Numbered from the stretch's first letter, positions 10,281 through 23,003 are shown. The stretch is DNA of 64,000 nt from Hirundichthys speculiger (GCA_018398805.1 JAGFBZ010000172.1:744001-808000), one strand, 5' to 3'. The notes: a model not told the origin generated them from the sequence alone. Translations and numbers: made by a program.

Positions 10281-13200
10281 ATGATGTCCGTGGCCGTGAA
10301 TCAAGACAATTCGAGCGACATGCCTCGGTGCGAGCCAAGCACCAGCGAGGAGGCCGGTAGCCAAGAAGACCAGCCAACCCTGGTACATCCTTGGCCTTAC
10401 CTGGAAGAATTTTTCGAAATAGTTGGAAGCAAAAACAACTCGTTTAGAATGCACTGTAAGCTCTGCCAACCGAAGTACCACGAGCTCATGGCTTTCAAAA
10501 ACTCGCCATCTAATCTGAAGAAGCATATTCAGGTAAGAAGTTTTATTGCTCGATTTTTTTTTAAAGAAAATGTCGCAGTACTAATGGTAAATTTGCAAAG
10601 TTTCCTATGGTTAAGTGCGAAGATGTGCAATGGTTTGTTTGCAAGGAGTACCATTAGCTGTCTATGATTAAAAGTTCGTTTGGTGGGCTCTGTGTGAGAT
10701 TTGACAATTGACTTTCGTAAAATGTTAGCATGTATTGTTTAATTGTACAAAGCTATAGTTTGTCAGTTGATTATTGACAAAATATTGTGTTGTGACCTAC
10801 CTTAATGGTAATTTTCAATGTTTGCTTTGGCTAGGTATGCTAAAACATGCTATTGGTTTGCTTACTAGCACATAGCATTAAAGTTTGTAGTTATGATTTG
10901 TTGCAAGTTCGTTTGGTTCGGCCCCTGTGATTTTTAAAATTCAACTTTTGTTGTCTGACCTCATATTACTGTTACATGAAATATAGCAGATAGTTAATTG
11001 GGTAAATTGATAGTCCACAGCTGTTTGATAAAGTTATGGCCAGACATGTTCTTAAGAGTGCGTGCACGCGCCTGTGTGGGGAAAGCCCTATGGATCCTTG
11101 TGAGATCAGTCAAGGGGTGGCCTTCTAAGATTAACCTTGGTGTCAGCTACATAAATGTGATTTAAAAACACTCAATGTTCTAATCTATTAAGAAAACCAA
11201 ATACATTTCTCACTTGAAAGCTGCCATGATGTTGTAAAAGGTGTCATTAGCTGGTTGCATAGGTGCAGCAATCAAACCGTTTCTGTGCGTAGACTCAATC
11301 AATAGCAGCCATTTGGTGGCACTTTTTACCGGGAAGAGTATTTGAGTTTGTAAATCCTGTTACAAGTATCTGATTCAAATATTAGTCTTATTAGGCCAAC
11401 TTGTCTTACTAGCAAAGGATCCTTCTTAAATTAACTGTAATTCATAGACTATCCCATTAACAATGGAACAGTTGTAAGTGGAGATATGCTGTACTTCTCT
11501 ATTCTAAATGAATGCATCCAGTGAAACTGCTACCTGCATCACACACTTCATTCATGAACTTCAAACTGTGATGTTTAATACAGAAATGCTAGATTGTCTT
11601 GGCATGTGGTATGAGAGAAATTATATGAATTGTAATCTTTACCTGTGCATTCATTTTGTCCACAGAAGAAGCACCCCACTCATCTACAGAGGTACACAGA
11701 ACTCACTTCAGCAGCAATGAAAAGGAAATCGTCCACTGAAGTTTCTTCAGCCCCACCCCCCAAACAAGCCAAGCTGTGGGAGGCTCGAAGGGTGAGCCAG
11801 GCTAGTGTAGACAAGGCGATCCTTAAATTCATTGTTGAGGGCTTGCACCCACCACACATTGTCAAGCAACCCCGCTTCATTGAGCTTGTGCAACATCTCC
11901 AGCCAAACACAAATGTGATGACCCGAAATACTGTTGTGAACAAAGTCACGAAGGCCTCCACTGACATGAAAATAAAACTGAAAGCTGCTCTCAACGAAGT
12001 TGAGTTTATAGCAACGACAACTGACTGCTGGACAGCGCACCGTCGCGGATTCATTGGTGTCACAGCACACTGGTTTAATCCTCAAACCATGGAGCGATCC
12101 TGTGCTGCTCTGGCATGTAGGCGTCTGAAAGGGTCGCATACGTTTTCTGTCCTAGCTAGTACATTAAATGAGATTCACACAGAATTCGGCATCAGGGAAA
12201 AGATTGTTCGCACGACAACAGACAATGGATCAAACTTTCTGAAGGCATTCAGAATTTATGGGCAGACCGACGAAAATAACAATCCGGAACCTGTAGGAGA
12301 GAGTGATGAAGAGGTGGACGATGATGGACAAGATGTTGATGAAGAGGATGGGAGTGAGGATGTTGAATTTGTTGATGCAGGAGCCCTCTTGGATGAAGAT
12401 GATTATTTAGAGTACCAGCTACCCAAGCACCATCGTTGCGCCTGTCATCTCCTGAATTTGGTGTCAACAGTTGATGCATCAAAAGCTGAAGTCGACCCAC
12501 TGTACAGGCGTGTGTGTCCCGTTCTGCGTTTGCCAAATGCTCTAGCCTTTGGAACAAAAGTTCAAGGTCAACCACTGCAGCTGAAGTAATAGAAGACAAC
12601 TGCAAACTCCAACTCATTCGACCTGTTCCTACAAGATGGAACTCCCTCTTCTCAGCTGTAGAAAGAATTGTGAGAATAACCAGAGAACGAGGTGAAGGGG
12701 CCCTTGCAGCTGTATGCAGTGAACTCAGCACACCTAAGTAAGTGTTTTGTTTGCTTTATTTCAGTTTAAATGATCTGATAACATTGTAAAAGTCTCAAAC
12801 TACATTGTAAAAGTCTCAAACATTTTTTCCCCCTTGTTAATTCAGTTTTTTCCAGTTGAAGGTGTAGGTTAAATGTTCCCTTCTCTTTGTACAGGTTTAC
12901 TCCTGTGGAACTTGCATTTCTTGCAGAATATGCGAAGACAATGAGCCCAGTTGCAAAAGCGCTTGATGTTCTGCAGGGAGAAACCAGTGTGCAGATGGGA
13001 TGGCTGGTCCCCACCATAACTCTCCTAAGGACCAAGCTCCAGCAACTGGATGTCACTTCCAAGTACTGCAAGCCTTTGATTGGGGGACTTCTTTCAGGAC
13101 TTGAGAAACGCTTCAGAGACATGCTTGCAGATCCAGAGCTGATAGCCGCAGCCATTTTAGTTCCAAAATTTAAGACCTGCTGGACAAGTGACGAGCATAT

Positions 13201-13761
13201 CATCAAACTTGGTAAGTGTCTCACCCCTCTACTTCCCCTTAATACAATAAGAATAGCTATATGTTCTATGCAGACAATATGAGTTTCAAATGACATTCTC
13301 TCACACATACACACACACACACACCCCCACACTCTCAATAATCCCATTCACATTTGCAATACTTTCATATGTAATCTAAATGTCCTGACTTTTGTTATTA
13401 CACAGGACTTGACTATATCAGAAGCCACTTGGACTGTCAGGCTGAGAATCACATCAGTGAGGGCTCCCAGTCATCTGAAGAAGAGGACTTCTTTTCCTCC
13501 TTGAAGAAGGCAGGGCCTCCTGAAACGACCCAGCAGTTGGATGCATACCTAGGGTGCCCAGGAGACACAGTAGAGGTACTGAAGCCCTTCCCAGCTGTGT
13601 GCAAGCTGTCGCTGAAGCTCAATACAGCACTCCCTGCTTCAGCAGCCTGTGAAAGGCTCTTCAGTGTTGCAGGGCTGATCTTCCAGCCAAGAAGAGCGTG
13701 CATTGGCTCCAAGAACTTTGAGAACCAGATGCTTTTGCGTCTGAACAAAGCCTATTGGTAA
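10281..13761 (+). CDS. hAT transposase, BED zinc finger, four exons, one frameshift
   Basis: This is the cut-and-paste transposase of the element. Exons are 10281-10532 (an in-frame upstream ATG exists at 10152), 11666-12737, 12895-13211 and 13406-13761, all with GT-AG borders and matching phases. The BED finger spans the first splice: CKLC followed by H-x4-H (KKHIQKKHP). The RNase H-like core shows TTDCWTAHRRGF with the first Asp, TTDNGSNF with the second, HRCACHLLNL, and the C-terminal dimerisation block ALPASAACERLFSVAG with the Glu. A long acidic stretch (about 12290-12410) lies inside the core. The frame breaks near 12511-12520 in a TGTGTGT run: one base missing or two extra. Otherwise all catalytic residues are kept. 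The predicted length of about 665 residues is normal for hAT transposases. The break may be slippage or error, so activity is uncertain. It could also be described as a ZBED-like gene, but the attached left terminus argues for a transposon. Confidence 0.85.
10533..11665 (+). other. First intron of hAT transposase
   Basis: Bounded by GTAAGA and a CACAG acceptor. It is about 1.1 kb, AT-rich, and shows no inserted element or exon. Confidence 0.7.
13303..13330 (+). repeat. (CA)n microsatellite in hAT intron
   Basis: A short CA-rich run in the last transposase intron. Confidence 0.8.
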
Positions 13762-14030
13762 CTCTTTGTAGCATCTTCTGTGACTTTGTGGCTGAACAAA
13801 GCCAATTGGTAACTACTGGATTTTCTCTTTTTGACTTTAGGGCTGAACAAAGCCTATCTGCCTAGCCTGTTTTATCTTCTATGCTTGATTTTAGCCTATA
13901 GAAGCCTATAGTGACCGTTTTTGTTTATTTTCTGTGGTTGAGTTTGTGGCTGAACAAAAGCTACAGTATTGATGACTCATGCTGGTAACTCTGGTTGACT
14001 TTGCAGCAGAACAAAGCCTACTGGTAACTC
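13738..14030 (+). repeat. Degenerate repeats derived from the transposase 3' end
   Basis: The words GCTGAACAAAGCC and TTGGTAACT from the last codons and stop recur about five times, beginning near 13738, 13791, 13841, 13951 and 14008. Spacing is irregular, about 50-110 bases. Each copy lies beyond the stop at 13759-13761, so the 3' UTR seems to have grown by repeated duplication of the gene's own tail. Confidence 0.7.
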
Positions 14031-14106
14031 TTCATTGCATCTTCTGTGCTTGATGTAGATCCTGGAGCAAGGTACATCTAGTCAAATTTGGTGGAATTGC
14101 AATTCC

Positions 14107-14112
14107 AATAAA
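14107..14112 (+). terminator. Polyadenylation signal of hAT transposase
   Basis: AATAAA about 345 bases after the transposase stop codon. It is the first canonical signal in the 3' UTR. Confidence 0.6.
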
Positions 14113-14257
14113 GACCATTGATTGTGACTAAAGTGTTTGACTTTGCACTCTTATTTTGGCTATAGGCATCTATCATATCTGGCAGTGTAGTGCATACCAA
14201 TGTACCAACATTTGCTTAATATTAGTCATTATAGCAAAATAAGGATGTTTTTGGAGT

Positions 14258-14258
14258 N
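14258..14258. other. Undetermined base, probable contig or haplotype junction
   Basis: This is the only 'n' in the window. Left of it is hAT 3' sequence. Right of it is sequence leading into the tdrd5 Tudor exon at 14360. It marks a likely assembly seam. Confidence 0.8.
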
Positions 14259-14359
14259 TATTATCATGAATGTTCCATATTTACTACTGCCGTGTGCCTA
14301 ATATTCCTAAAGCAATGGGATTATGTTTCTTCTATGTTTTTCACACTTTTATCTTCTAG

Positions 14360-17300
14360 ACGATGTTACACTTGTCCTGAGGTGTCAGAACAGTACCGTC
14401 TTCCTGAGCCATTTATCCGACAGGGTCAGGTCTGTTGCGTGTCACCCAAAGGAATGTGGTTCTACCGAGTGGTAATTCACCAGGTTATCAGCCCCACTCA
14501 GGTTGAGGTGTACTATGTTGATTTTGGCAATGTGACAGTGGTCCTGAGTTCCAGCCTCAAGTTCCTCAAGTAAGGCCTGTGAAACATCTGAGTAATTAAA
14601 AAAAAAAAAAACCACAAATCCTATTACAAAGCTTGTAGTTGTGTGTCCTGTCTACAGATCATCTTTTCATTTTCCAGGTCATGTTATGCAGTTCTTCCAG
14701 CACAAGCTGTTCCAGCATCACTTGCTGGAATTAAACCCACCTCAGTAAGAAACTTCAACTTAAGACAAATTTAAACCTTCTTGTATATTATATTTTTCTC
14801 CTGTATTTCTACAGTATATTGAGCTTGATATACCTTCCTATCCTGACCCAGTGTTGTATGAATTTATGCATTTATTAACAATTTCAAAGCACATGTCACA
14901 GCTCTAAAACGTTTGAGACCATTCCTCACTGTGACTTATATTGAGCTAGGAATTCACAATCAGCTTTTCATGAATGGCATAAAAAAAACTATTGTAATGA
15001 TATATATTAAAATGAGTTAGCCTTTCTTCCAACTGCTGTTTCCCTTCAGTTTGACCAAGACACACTTGGTTGGTCATTTTCAGGATAGCTGGACAAATGA
15101 AGCCACGGCCTCTTTTCAGTCATTGTGCTCTGATCGCACCCTAGTGGGTGTTCTGCACTGCTACATCGGAGATGTTCTACAGCTTTACCTGTGTGACACG
15201 CACACCGAAGAGGACATTTATATCCATTCTGTCCTACTGAGCCAAGGTCACGGGGCAGCCTGCAGCCCTGCAGCTGCTGCAGCAGTGAGTCTGCACACAG
15301 AAACATTGTTTTTCTATGGTAACAAATCAGTTTTAGATCAGCTGATGGGTAGCGTTTTGAAGAAGTTTGAATTGCCTCAGCGAGACATGACACATGAGTT
15401 AATTCATTGGTCATGTTTTCATTTCTCAGCTATGTGTTAAGGATACACCAGTGAGTCTTTACCTGGGAGAAGGAGTGGCTGATTTGTCAGAGATAGATGA
15501 GGAGCTGATTTCTTCCCTCAAGTCAGCAGACACATCTCAGCAGTCTACTGTGGCCACGCTGAAGGTTGCTCAGACACATGAATCTTTTTTAGAGTGTCAG
15601 GACAGATTGTGGTAGTACAGAAAAACAAACAGTATGGCAACAAAAATGTTTATACCCTGGAAGTGTGTTTCAGTGAGACGTTCACAGATTCTTACCTTCT
15701 GTTGCATCACAGAACCAGCTTAAAGTAGAGCTATCCAGCCTGTGAATCTTTTTCTCACTTATGATTTTCACCCACTGCATCAAATCATGCTGTATTCAAA
15801 ATATCTTGGAAGTGGGGATTTTAAACTTTCTTGCTCTTGTTTTGTTTTGCTACTAATAGCAGATGCTTGTCAGCACTGAAATATAATCATTTAACTTAAG
15901 AAGAAACCAGTGCTTTGGTTTAATGTTTTATATTCTCAAAGAAGAGACTTATAGTAGGACTTCTTCTTTTAAAAATTCTTAAACAGATACAAATTTGTAT
16001 TTTTGTATGCAACATCCCCCTAAAACACCCCTTACGAAACAAACTTCAAACATCAGTAAAACCTGTATCATACAAGTAATAGTTATAAAAACTTAAAAGA
16101 GAGCCTGTAGGCAACAAAAGTTATGTGATTTTAAACAGCCTGCTGGCTGTTAAGATACTCGACTGATCAGCCAAGCTTGTTCAGTGACTCTTTCAAGCCC
16201 TTAAAAGCACATGCAAAGATGTGTTCAAAAAAGGGACAATTGTGCTGTTTGTTTCTGATATTTTGGGTAAAGATTCTTACAAACATTTCATCAAGACCTG
16301 TGGAAATTGTGTCAACATGTGAAAAGAGGACGTATCTCTCACTTAAAACTAAACAGTTAAAATTATTGTAACAATGTGACTATTAATGTTGGCTTACCTA
16401 TTCTTAGCTTCTCTTTCATGGTTGCTGAGATACAATTTAGGAGTATTTAAACACTCCTTAAACTATTCTAACGTCACCAGTGCCACTGAATCATTCTTTT
16501 TAAACACATCTCATCCCTGCCTGCTACCCTACCTCAAGACTGCATCTCTTCTTTGTCTTCTCAGGGAGAAATGCAGTCTTTTGCTCCACCATCTGGCACA
16601 CAGTTCTTATTAAGAATACAATAGCTTTATACAATTAAAGCCCCCAATCACAGCTGTTCTTGATGTTGCTGCACAGACAAACCATTAGTGTCAGTAATGG
16701 TTATCTGGGTGTTTGTGGTACATTTTTTAGCCTGATGTCTTAGTTGTCTCTTTGTCTCCTCTCTCATTATTATCCAGTCTTTTAGGTTTGCTATTAGGTT
16801 TTTAATCTGTACTAACCATAGTTCATATCTTATTAGCCATAGTGTCAATGTTTTAGACTCAATGCGTGACATAAATTGCACACAAACAACCACACTCTGA
16901 TTTTATTTTGCTTAAGGGCAGTTGCAGCCCAGTGCTGCTTAATGTGTAGTCACTTTGCTGTGAAGGTCACAGATGGATGTTGGACACTGAATAAAATGTT
17001 AGGCAGTCAGTGGGATGGATAGATGTTGGATTGCATGTTGAACACACTGGAAAGGGAATTTTACTTAGATGTAGATTTTTTTTAAATATGCTTTTATATT
17101 GATTAGATACTGGCAACAGCATTTTGTAATAAAGTGTGTTGTGTGACATGTACTGATTCTGCTAGACAGACCAACGTTGGCAGAACAATTTAATGACACA
17201 AGAAAAGAAACTGAAAAACTCAAAAGCGATTTCCAATGTTGGTCGAAATGTTTTACTTTGGAGTGTCTTACCTTGGAATTAAAAAAAAAAAATACTAGAA

Positions 17301-20300
17301 ATGGGTGGTCTACCTCATATGTTGCAATGCGATTTCGAGTATATACAGCATATTTTGAGTTTGTGGGTGGAGAGCATGGGTGAAGATAAAGGTGGGGAAC
17401 GTGTACTGTTCTATACTGAGCTGGTTATTTTCATTTGAACATATAATACATGTAACTGTTGCATCGTGAGCTGCTAAGCTTGACACGCCCCCTTTTTAGT
17501 CCATGAGGATAAAATGTAAGCGAGCCCATATTTTTCCATTGAAGGATTGGTAATTCAATTTTCGACCAGAGTGTTTCTACAGAGTGTAAACTCTGGCTAC
17601 GAAGAGTTTAGACTCTGTAAAGCTCAGAAATCCAGTTTTTCTCAAACCATTACATTGTTTAGGCATCCAGAATGTTAGGAGCAGTGTCTTGTCATTATCA
17701 TGAACTCTGAAGCTTTGTAAACCTTTTACAGCACAAGAAAATTAATAATTTTAGTCCATCAAATCTATGTTTATTTTTCTCTAAATATTTTCCCTAACCT
17801 AAATGTTTTTTTTCCTTCACCCATGGCAGTTTATCATTCAGTGAAGACAGTGCTGTAACTACAATCAGCTTCAGTAACATCTGACAATAATAATTATTAC
17901 AATGTATTCCACTTGTAGCTTTAAGTTAAAAGCCACAAATCTTATGCAGTAAATCAACATTTTGTTGTTGAATTAAATAGACACATCCTTAAGTGATAAC
18001 AGTCTAAACTTTCATCATTCTTATTTATAATAGTCAAATCGATTATATTTAAAGCCATTACACTCTTAGATTTTATAAGATAAATATGAATGTAAAGATA
18101 CATTAGTTTTCTTGATGTCTAAGGCTGAAGAGGAAGAACTTCCCCCACTGGAGCTTATTCAGGATATTGAGGTCATCCCTGACATTCAGGTAAGATCATT
18201 ACTGCCATTATTCAGTGTTTGCTATTTTCAATGCTTTCTCTTTTTTGTATGGCTCTTTATTTATTTTTTTGTCTGGATATTTTTTCTGCCAACAACTGAA
18301 AAAGCTTTTGAATAATGAATTGATTACATTTTTCAAAAAAGTACAAAAAAGTAATGCAGCGTTAACTAGGTTGCGTTTATTTTAGTAGGAGCATATACAG
18401 TCATTTGAATCAGTTTATAGGCATCTATATGTGACACTTTTGGCAATTGAAGGCCTTGTCTATGCTTGGGGATTGTGAATGAAATTTGGTAATAGTTTGT
18501 AAAAGAAAGTTGCTAACAGTTATGTAATTTATTGGTTTCTGTTATTTCTTTCAGAGCTTGGATGCCAGCCCAGTGCATTCTCTGATAAATGACATATCCT
18601 TCAGTTGTAGTAGTGAAGAGAGGGGAGCCTTGACAAATGCATCTTCTCCCAGCCCAACAAGTCCAACTACTACCTGTCTTGAACGTCCAGATCTAGTCCG
18701 GAACCAGATGACCCAAGCTAACCCTGAAGTATGATGACTTTTATTCATTCATTCATTTAATTAAATAGACCTCTTTGGCACATTAATGGACTCTAAAACC
18801 ACTCTTTCTTTACTGTTCCTTTTCCCTGTTCTCAGACAAAGATCACGACTCCACCACCTAAGCCATCCGGCACTGACTCAAGTTCTTGTTCTCCAGCGCC
18901 AAAAGAGACGAAGTGCCGGCCAAAAGACTCTGCCTGCTCTTTAGTTGAATCACCTTTGCTCCTGAGGGCGCTGGGCCTCCACACTTCTCACCTGAGTCAA
19001 ATCCAGGGCTGCACTCAGGGTACAAAACATGTATCATTTATTTTTTTTGAATTGAGATATACAGTGGACTCTTAAGTCTTGAAGAAAATAATATATTCTA
19101 CTCAAGTGTCAGGATTCAAAGCACACTGTTAAAGTACTGTTAAAGTATGTTATAATTCACTTTTGGCTTTCAAGTTGGATAAGCAATTCAGTGCAGTTAT
19201 GAAATCAAGCTTTATTTCAGCTGAAGAGTGGATCTCTAAAGTCAAGTCCTATGTTGCCCTCAAAGATGTAGGAAAAAAAATTCATGCTTTTATCAGCTGT
19301 CAACTAAACGATACAATGTGCTGTATGTTAATTTAGATCTGTCTTTTTTGTGGCATTTGCAAACAATTCACAACACAACAGCTTGACTTTTATCTGGCAC
19401 AAAAAGCATGATCCCATAACGTCAGGCTTGGCATCTCTCCCTGACTTCCGGTCCAATTTTGAATTGATTTTAATATTTCACTGCTTGCTGCTGAAGTTTT
19501 AAATGGATTGGTGTTAGCTTATTTATCAAATCTTATTCACATCCACACTCTTGTTAAGAGCACTGCCATCAATCGGCCACCTGCTCTGCTCTTTGATGTT
19601 CCAAGATCTCGATTAAAACATAGAGATGATCGAAGGTTTTTCTGTGGATGCCCAGAATATGTACATCTTTTTGCATCTCACTACACGCACCACTCTACCT
19701 GTACACATATACAAATCATTTAAAACTACTTCTGCCAGGACGTCAACCAGGGCTGGGCGATATGACCTCAAATCAATATTTTTCTAACGAAAGAAAGAAT
19801 ACATATTTTAGTGTTTTGTTTTTTTAATTACATTTTTTTTTAACTGTTTGAAAGATTAAATTGGGCAAGATTAAATTGGTTGCAAGGACATTTTCAATAA
19901 ATTTTATATAAGTTAATTGCCCAGCCCTAATTTCAGTCTGAGAGGGATAATAAAAACAATTTTATTGTTCATTTGTTCCTATTTATAGTTTTTATTTCCT
20001 TATGGTGATAAATTACACCGTCATTGTCTATAGGGATTTTTTTAAATTAAATTTTTTAAATTGATTGAAGTACTCATGAGTAGTTAGTGTCTCACGCCTC
20101 ATAAATTTCATACCAGTTGAAGGAAACACCCAATTAAATATATTTTACATTGTGTTAATTTTGCCTTAGGCGTTTGCTTATTGCTTTATTACATTTTCTT
20201 TATGCAGAAAGTGTCTGCTGCAACCACACTGTCTGTGGTCCTTACAACGTGAGCTGTGTTGCAGTACCATGTCGCAAAACCATATCATGTTATAGACTTT

Positions 20301-20898
20301 GCGGAAAAAAAAAAAAATGAGAGAAATTCTTTATGCATCATACAGAACCGTGCCATTAAGTCACACTCTAAAGACATGCGAGTCCAAAAAGAGGAACCTT
20401 GGCATCACAAGTTTAATGACCTCATTATGTATGACTGAGAAGACTATAACTGTTGTCTGCTGCAGTTTAACCAATAAAATACTCCTAAGTTTTACACACA
20501 ACCAACAAAATACTCATTTAATGCTTTGTGCAGCAAGCACAATAATTATGGATCAGAAGTCTTAATGTAAACGCAAAGCCTTTGTCATTTCCTAATGAGG
20601 TTATTCAGTGACCTTCATGAATCTGCACATGTACACTTATTTAGTCCATCTCTGTCACTCTACCATGCACACAATGAAAAATTCTTCAATGAAATTAGAG
20701 CGTGTCCATGGATGCAGAGAGGGCTTATTGATTTCCATCCTGTTGCTCACAGTGGTGGATGTACTTGCAGTGAGAATCTGACACTGATCCAATTAGACCT
20801 GTTACCAGAGCTATTTGACCCAACAAGCTGCTTTCATTGCTTTTGTCTTGATATCGATACACTGCTGCTCTGCCAGGCTTTCACTTGCACCATGTACA

Positions 20899-20939
<41 letters not shown>

Positions 20940-21615
20940 GAACAAAGTGGACCAAAACCCATTTATCAATAAATCGTCTTTTGCGACTGTAGTATTAGAG
21001 AAACTCACACAACTGCACAGATACAGATAACAACACAAGATAGATAGAGAATTCGTGGATGGCATATTAGATTTGTTTTAAGTGTGGTCTGAAAGTGTGC
21101 ATCTACATTCAGTCAGACTAATTTGACAGCTTAAATGGTTATTTCTTTATCTTTCCATATTTGACACCAGATTTGTTTCATACTAAAGTATCAGTCCTCA
21201 GCTTTTTTTTTTTTCTTTTTCTAGGTTGCTCCAGTCTAAAAATACAATTTTTGAAAAACCACAACTCACAAAAGGGGTCTTGTCTAATGTACTACAAAGT
21301 CTGGGACCTAGAATTGAAATGACTCATCATTATTTCAAGAGCTGATAAACATTTTATTATGCACCAAAGCAGCACCGATGAGAACAACAAAACCATTTTT
21401 AAAAAGCAAATTTAAAACTTAAACACAGCATCAAGCCAAATAATGTGTCATTGCAACTGCTTATGATAGCTGCTATTCTGTTTATTTAAAATTGTAATAG
21501 TTGATATTAGTTTGATATTGATGCATGATTGTGTTTGCCAGGTACACCTGTGTACCCCCTCAACCTGCAAAACTCCAGCAGCCTCTTTCCTCTGTTTGGA
21601 TCAGTCAGGCTGTGA
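14360..21615 (+). CDS. tdrd5: tdrd5-like C-terminal half, copy B, intact frame
   Basis: Exons are 14360-14569, 14678-14744, 15084-15284, 15430-15564, 18124-18189, 18555-18728, 18836-19019 and 21542-21615. After one base finishing an upstream codon they join into 369 codons plus TGA with no break, which strongly supports the model. The first exon holds the Tudor core: [12 protein letters not shown], then [10 protein letters not shown] with the aromatic and acidic residues used to bind methylated arginine, then SSSLKFL. The next two exons continue the extended Tudor fold ([17 protein letters not shown], then [14 protein letters not shown] and [19 protein letters not shown]), the pattern I know from TDRD5. 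TDRD5 works in germ-cell granules in the piRNA pathway that silences retrotransposons. Its N-terminal LOTUS domains would be upstream and are not in the window. The later exons encode a low-complexity Ser/Pro/Thr tail. Another tudor-family member is the main alternative. The donor after 15564 is weak. Confidence 0.85.
15565..18123 (+). other. tdrd5 copy B long intron
   Basis: AT-rich intron equivalent to 684-3246. No further exon or complete mobile element was recognised. Confidence 0.6.
19748..19928. mobile_element. Short MITE-like element with inverted ends, copy B
   Basis: Counterpart of 4877-5058, with the same inverted ends and position. Small indels distinguish it from copy A, for example one extra AAGA unit near 19790 and a shorter GTTTT run. 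Confidence 0.6.
20901..20935 (+). repeat. Poly-A tract, 35 A in copy B
   Basis: Length variant of the 29-A tract at 6037-6065. Confidence 0.95.
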
Positions 21616-21657
21616 ACTCCACATCATCCTCTGGAGAACTTCATAAAGCAGTTCAGA

Positions 21658-21663
21658 AATAAA
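21658..21663 (+). terminator. Polyadenylation signal AATAAA, tdrd5 copy B
   Basis: AATAAA 43 bases after the stop codon at 21613-21615, identical in context to copy A. Confidence 0.7.
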
Positions 21664-21921
21664 GAAGACATTATTCATGAGTTAATATTCATGTCATTTG
21701 AATGTAATTTAGTTAGTTTTGTTTGTGTGCAGTAGTTCAATATTTGTGTAATTGTATCACTTTTATAGCAGTTAAGACAAAAGAATACAAGAAATGGATG
21801 ATTGTTCTTTTATTTACGCAATTATCTTGACAGTGTGTCTTTTGACAAAGAGTAATTTTGTTTAATTTTCTGAAAAGCCCTCAGCTGAATTTACTTATGT
21901 AAATTGCTATTTGGGAAAGTG

Positions 21922-23003
21922 TTAAAATAGTTCAAAAAGATGGTATAAATGACATTTGGAAAAAAAAAAAGTTTGTTACTACAAATATTATTTTACTTTG
22001 GAAAATAAATTCTATTTGATAGAATATTTCATCTTTGTTGAATTGGATTCAGTTTCTTTTCATGTCTACTTTTTTCCTTTATTTCTTATTAGTGACTTCT
22101 CGAATACAAGATAATGAACTGAACTGCTGAATGTACAGTTTATTAGCTGTTTTAAAAAAAAAAAAGCTTTTTTTTTTCTTTTTTTTTAGCAAATTGTTCT
22201 GCCACAGTTCATTAGAATGTACTGGCCCCGCCCTGTGGGTTTGGTGTGTCCTTTGGGGCTGGGGGGTGTGCGCCTTGCCCTCTGTGGGGTGGTTGGACGG
22301 GCTGGATGGCTTCTGTTAGGCCTGGGGGGAAATCCAGTGCACTGGTGGAGGTCTGCTGCATGACACTGGCCCAATACACCAACACTAAACTATGATCCAG
22401 CTGGTATATGTGGTTGTGGTTTGCTTGATGCTAAAGAGGCGTTGGAGGCCCACATCACTGCTCACTGTTCTGTGTCTGGCTGCTTTATCTGGGGAGGATA
22501 CTGGAGACAAACACCATCAAAACTCAAAACACCACACATTCATCTTTATGCACTACATCACACAACTCGCATATACTACACCACACATATTACACCACAT
22601 CATTACTGTCTGTTTTGTCTTCTTGTTTAGTGTCCTTATCTGTCCTTTTGTACTCCATTGTCGGTTATTTAAGTCCTCTGACAGAATCAAGGTTGTCAGA
22701 GTTAATAAAGCATGTTAGATTCATCCAGGTTTTGCCAGACTTGGCATTAACCATTATATATATGCAGATAGCTGTTTTAAAAAAAAGTTCAAAAAGATGG
22801 CATAAAGGACATAAAAAAGTTGGTCATTACAAATATTTTATTTTGGAAAATAAATTCTATTTGATAGAATATTTTTAATCTTTGTTGAATTGGATTCACT
22901 TTATTAAACATCTACTTTTTTTCTCCTTTTTTCTTATTATAGTGACTTCTTGAATATAAAATAATGAACTGAACTGCTGAATGTACAGTTCATTAGCCGT
23001 TTT
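21922..23003 (+). repeat. Direct repeat pair with GC-richer insert, copy B
   Basis: Repeats at about 21922-22152 and 22777-23003 flank a GC-richer block, exactly as at 7051-8132. The block is conserved between the two large copies apart from minor indels. Confidence 0.8.

Larger units (their letters stand above)
9747..14257 (+). mobile_element. hAT transposon with BED-type transposase, right end missing
   Basis: The left end is exact because copy B shows the uninterrupted sequence. Homology between the copies ends at 9746, and the element starts with CAGAGGTGTCAAGTAACGAA, a hAT-like terminus. It carries a spliced transposase (10281-13761) and a poly-A signal at 14107-14112. A matching right inverted terminus ending in CACCTCTG is not present before the undetermined base at 14258, nor is the expected 8-bp target repeat TGTAAATC followed by the flank seen in copy B. 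The right boundary given is therefore the point where visible continuity ends, not a proven element end. The element is absent from copy B, so it is young or polymorphic. Confidence 0.85.

Noticed and set aside
12249..12731. 160-residue minus-strand frame
   Set aside because: It is the shadow of the transposase exon on the other strand, His-rich because of the acidic stretch opposite.
15050..15083. Alternative acceptor at 15048-15049 for the extended Tudor exon
   Set aside because: It puts the exon out of phase with the preceding one. The CAG at 15081-15083 keeps phase 0 and gives a continuous frame.
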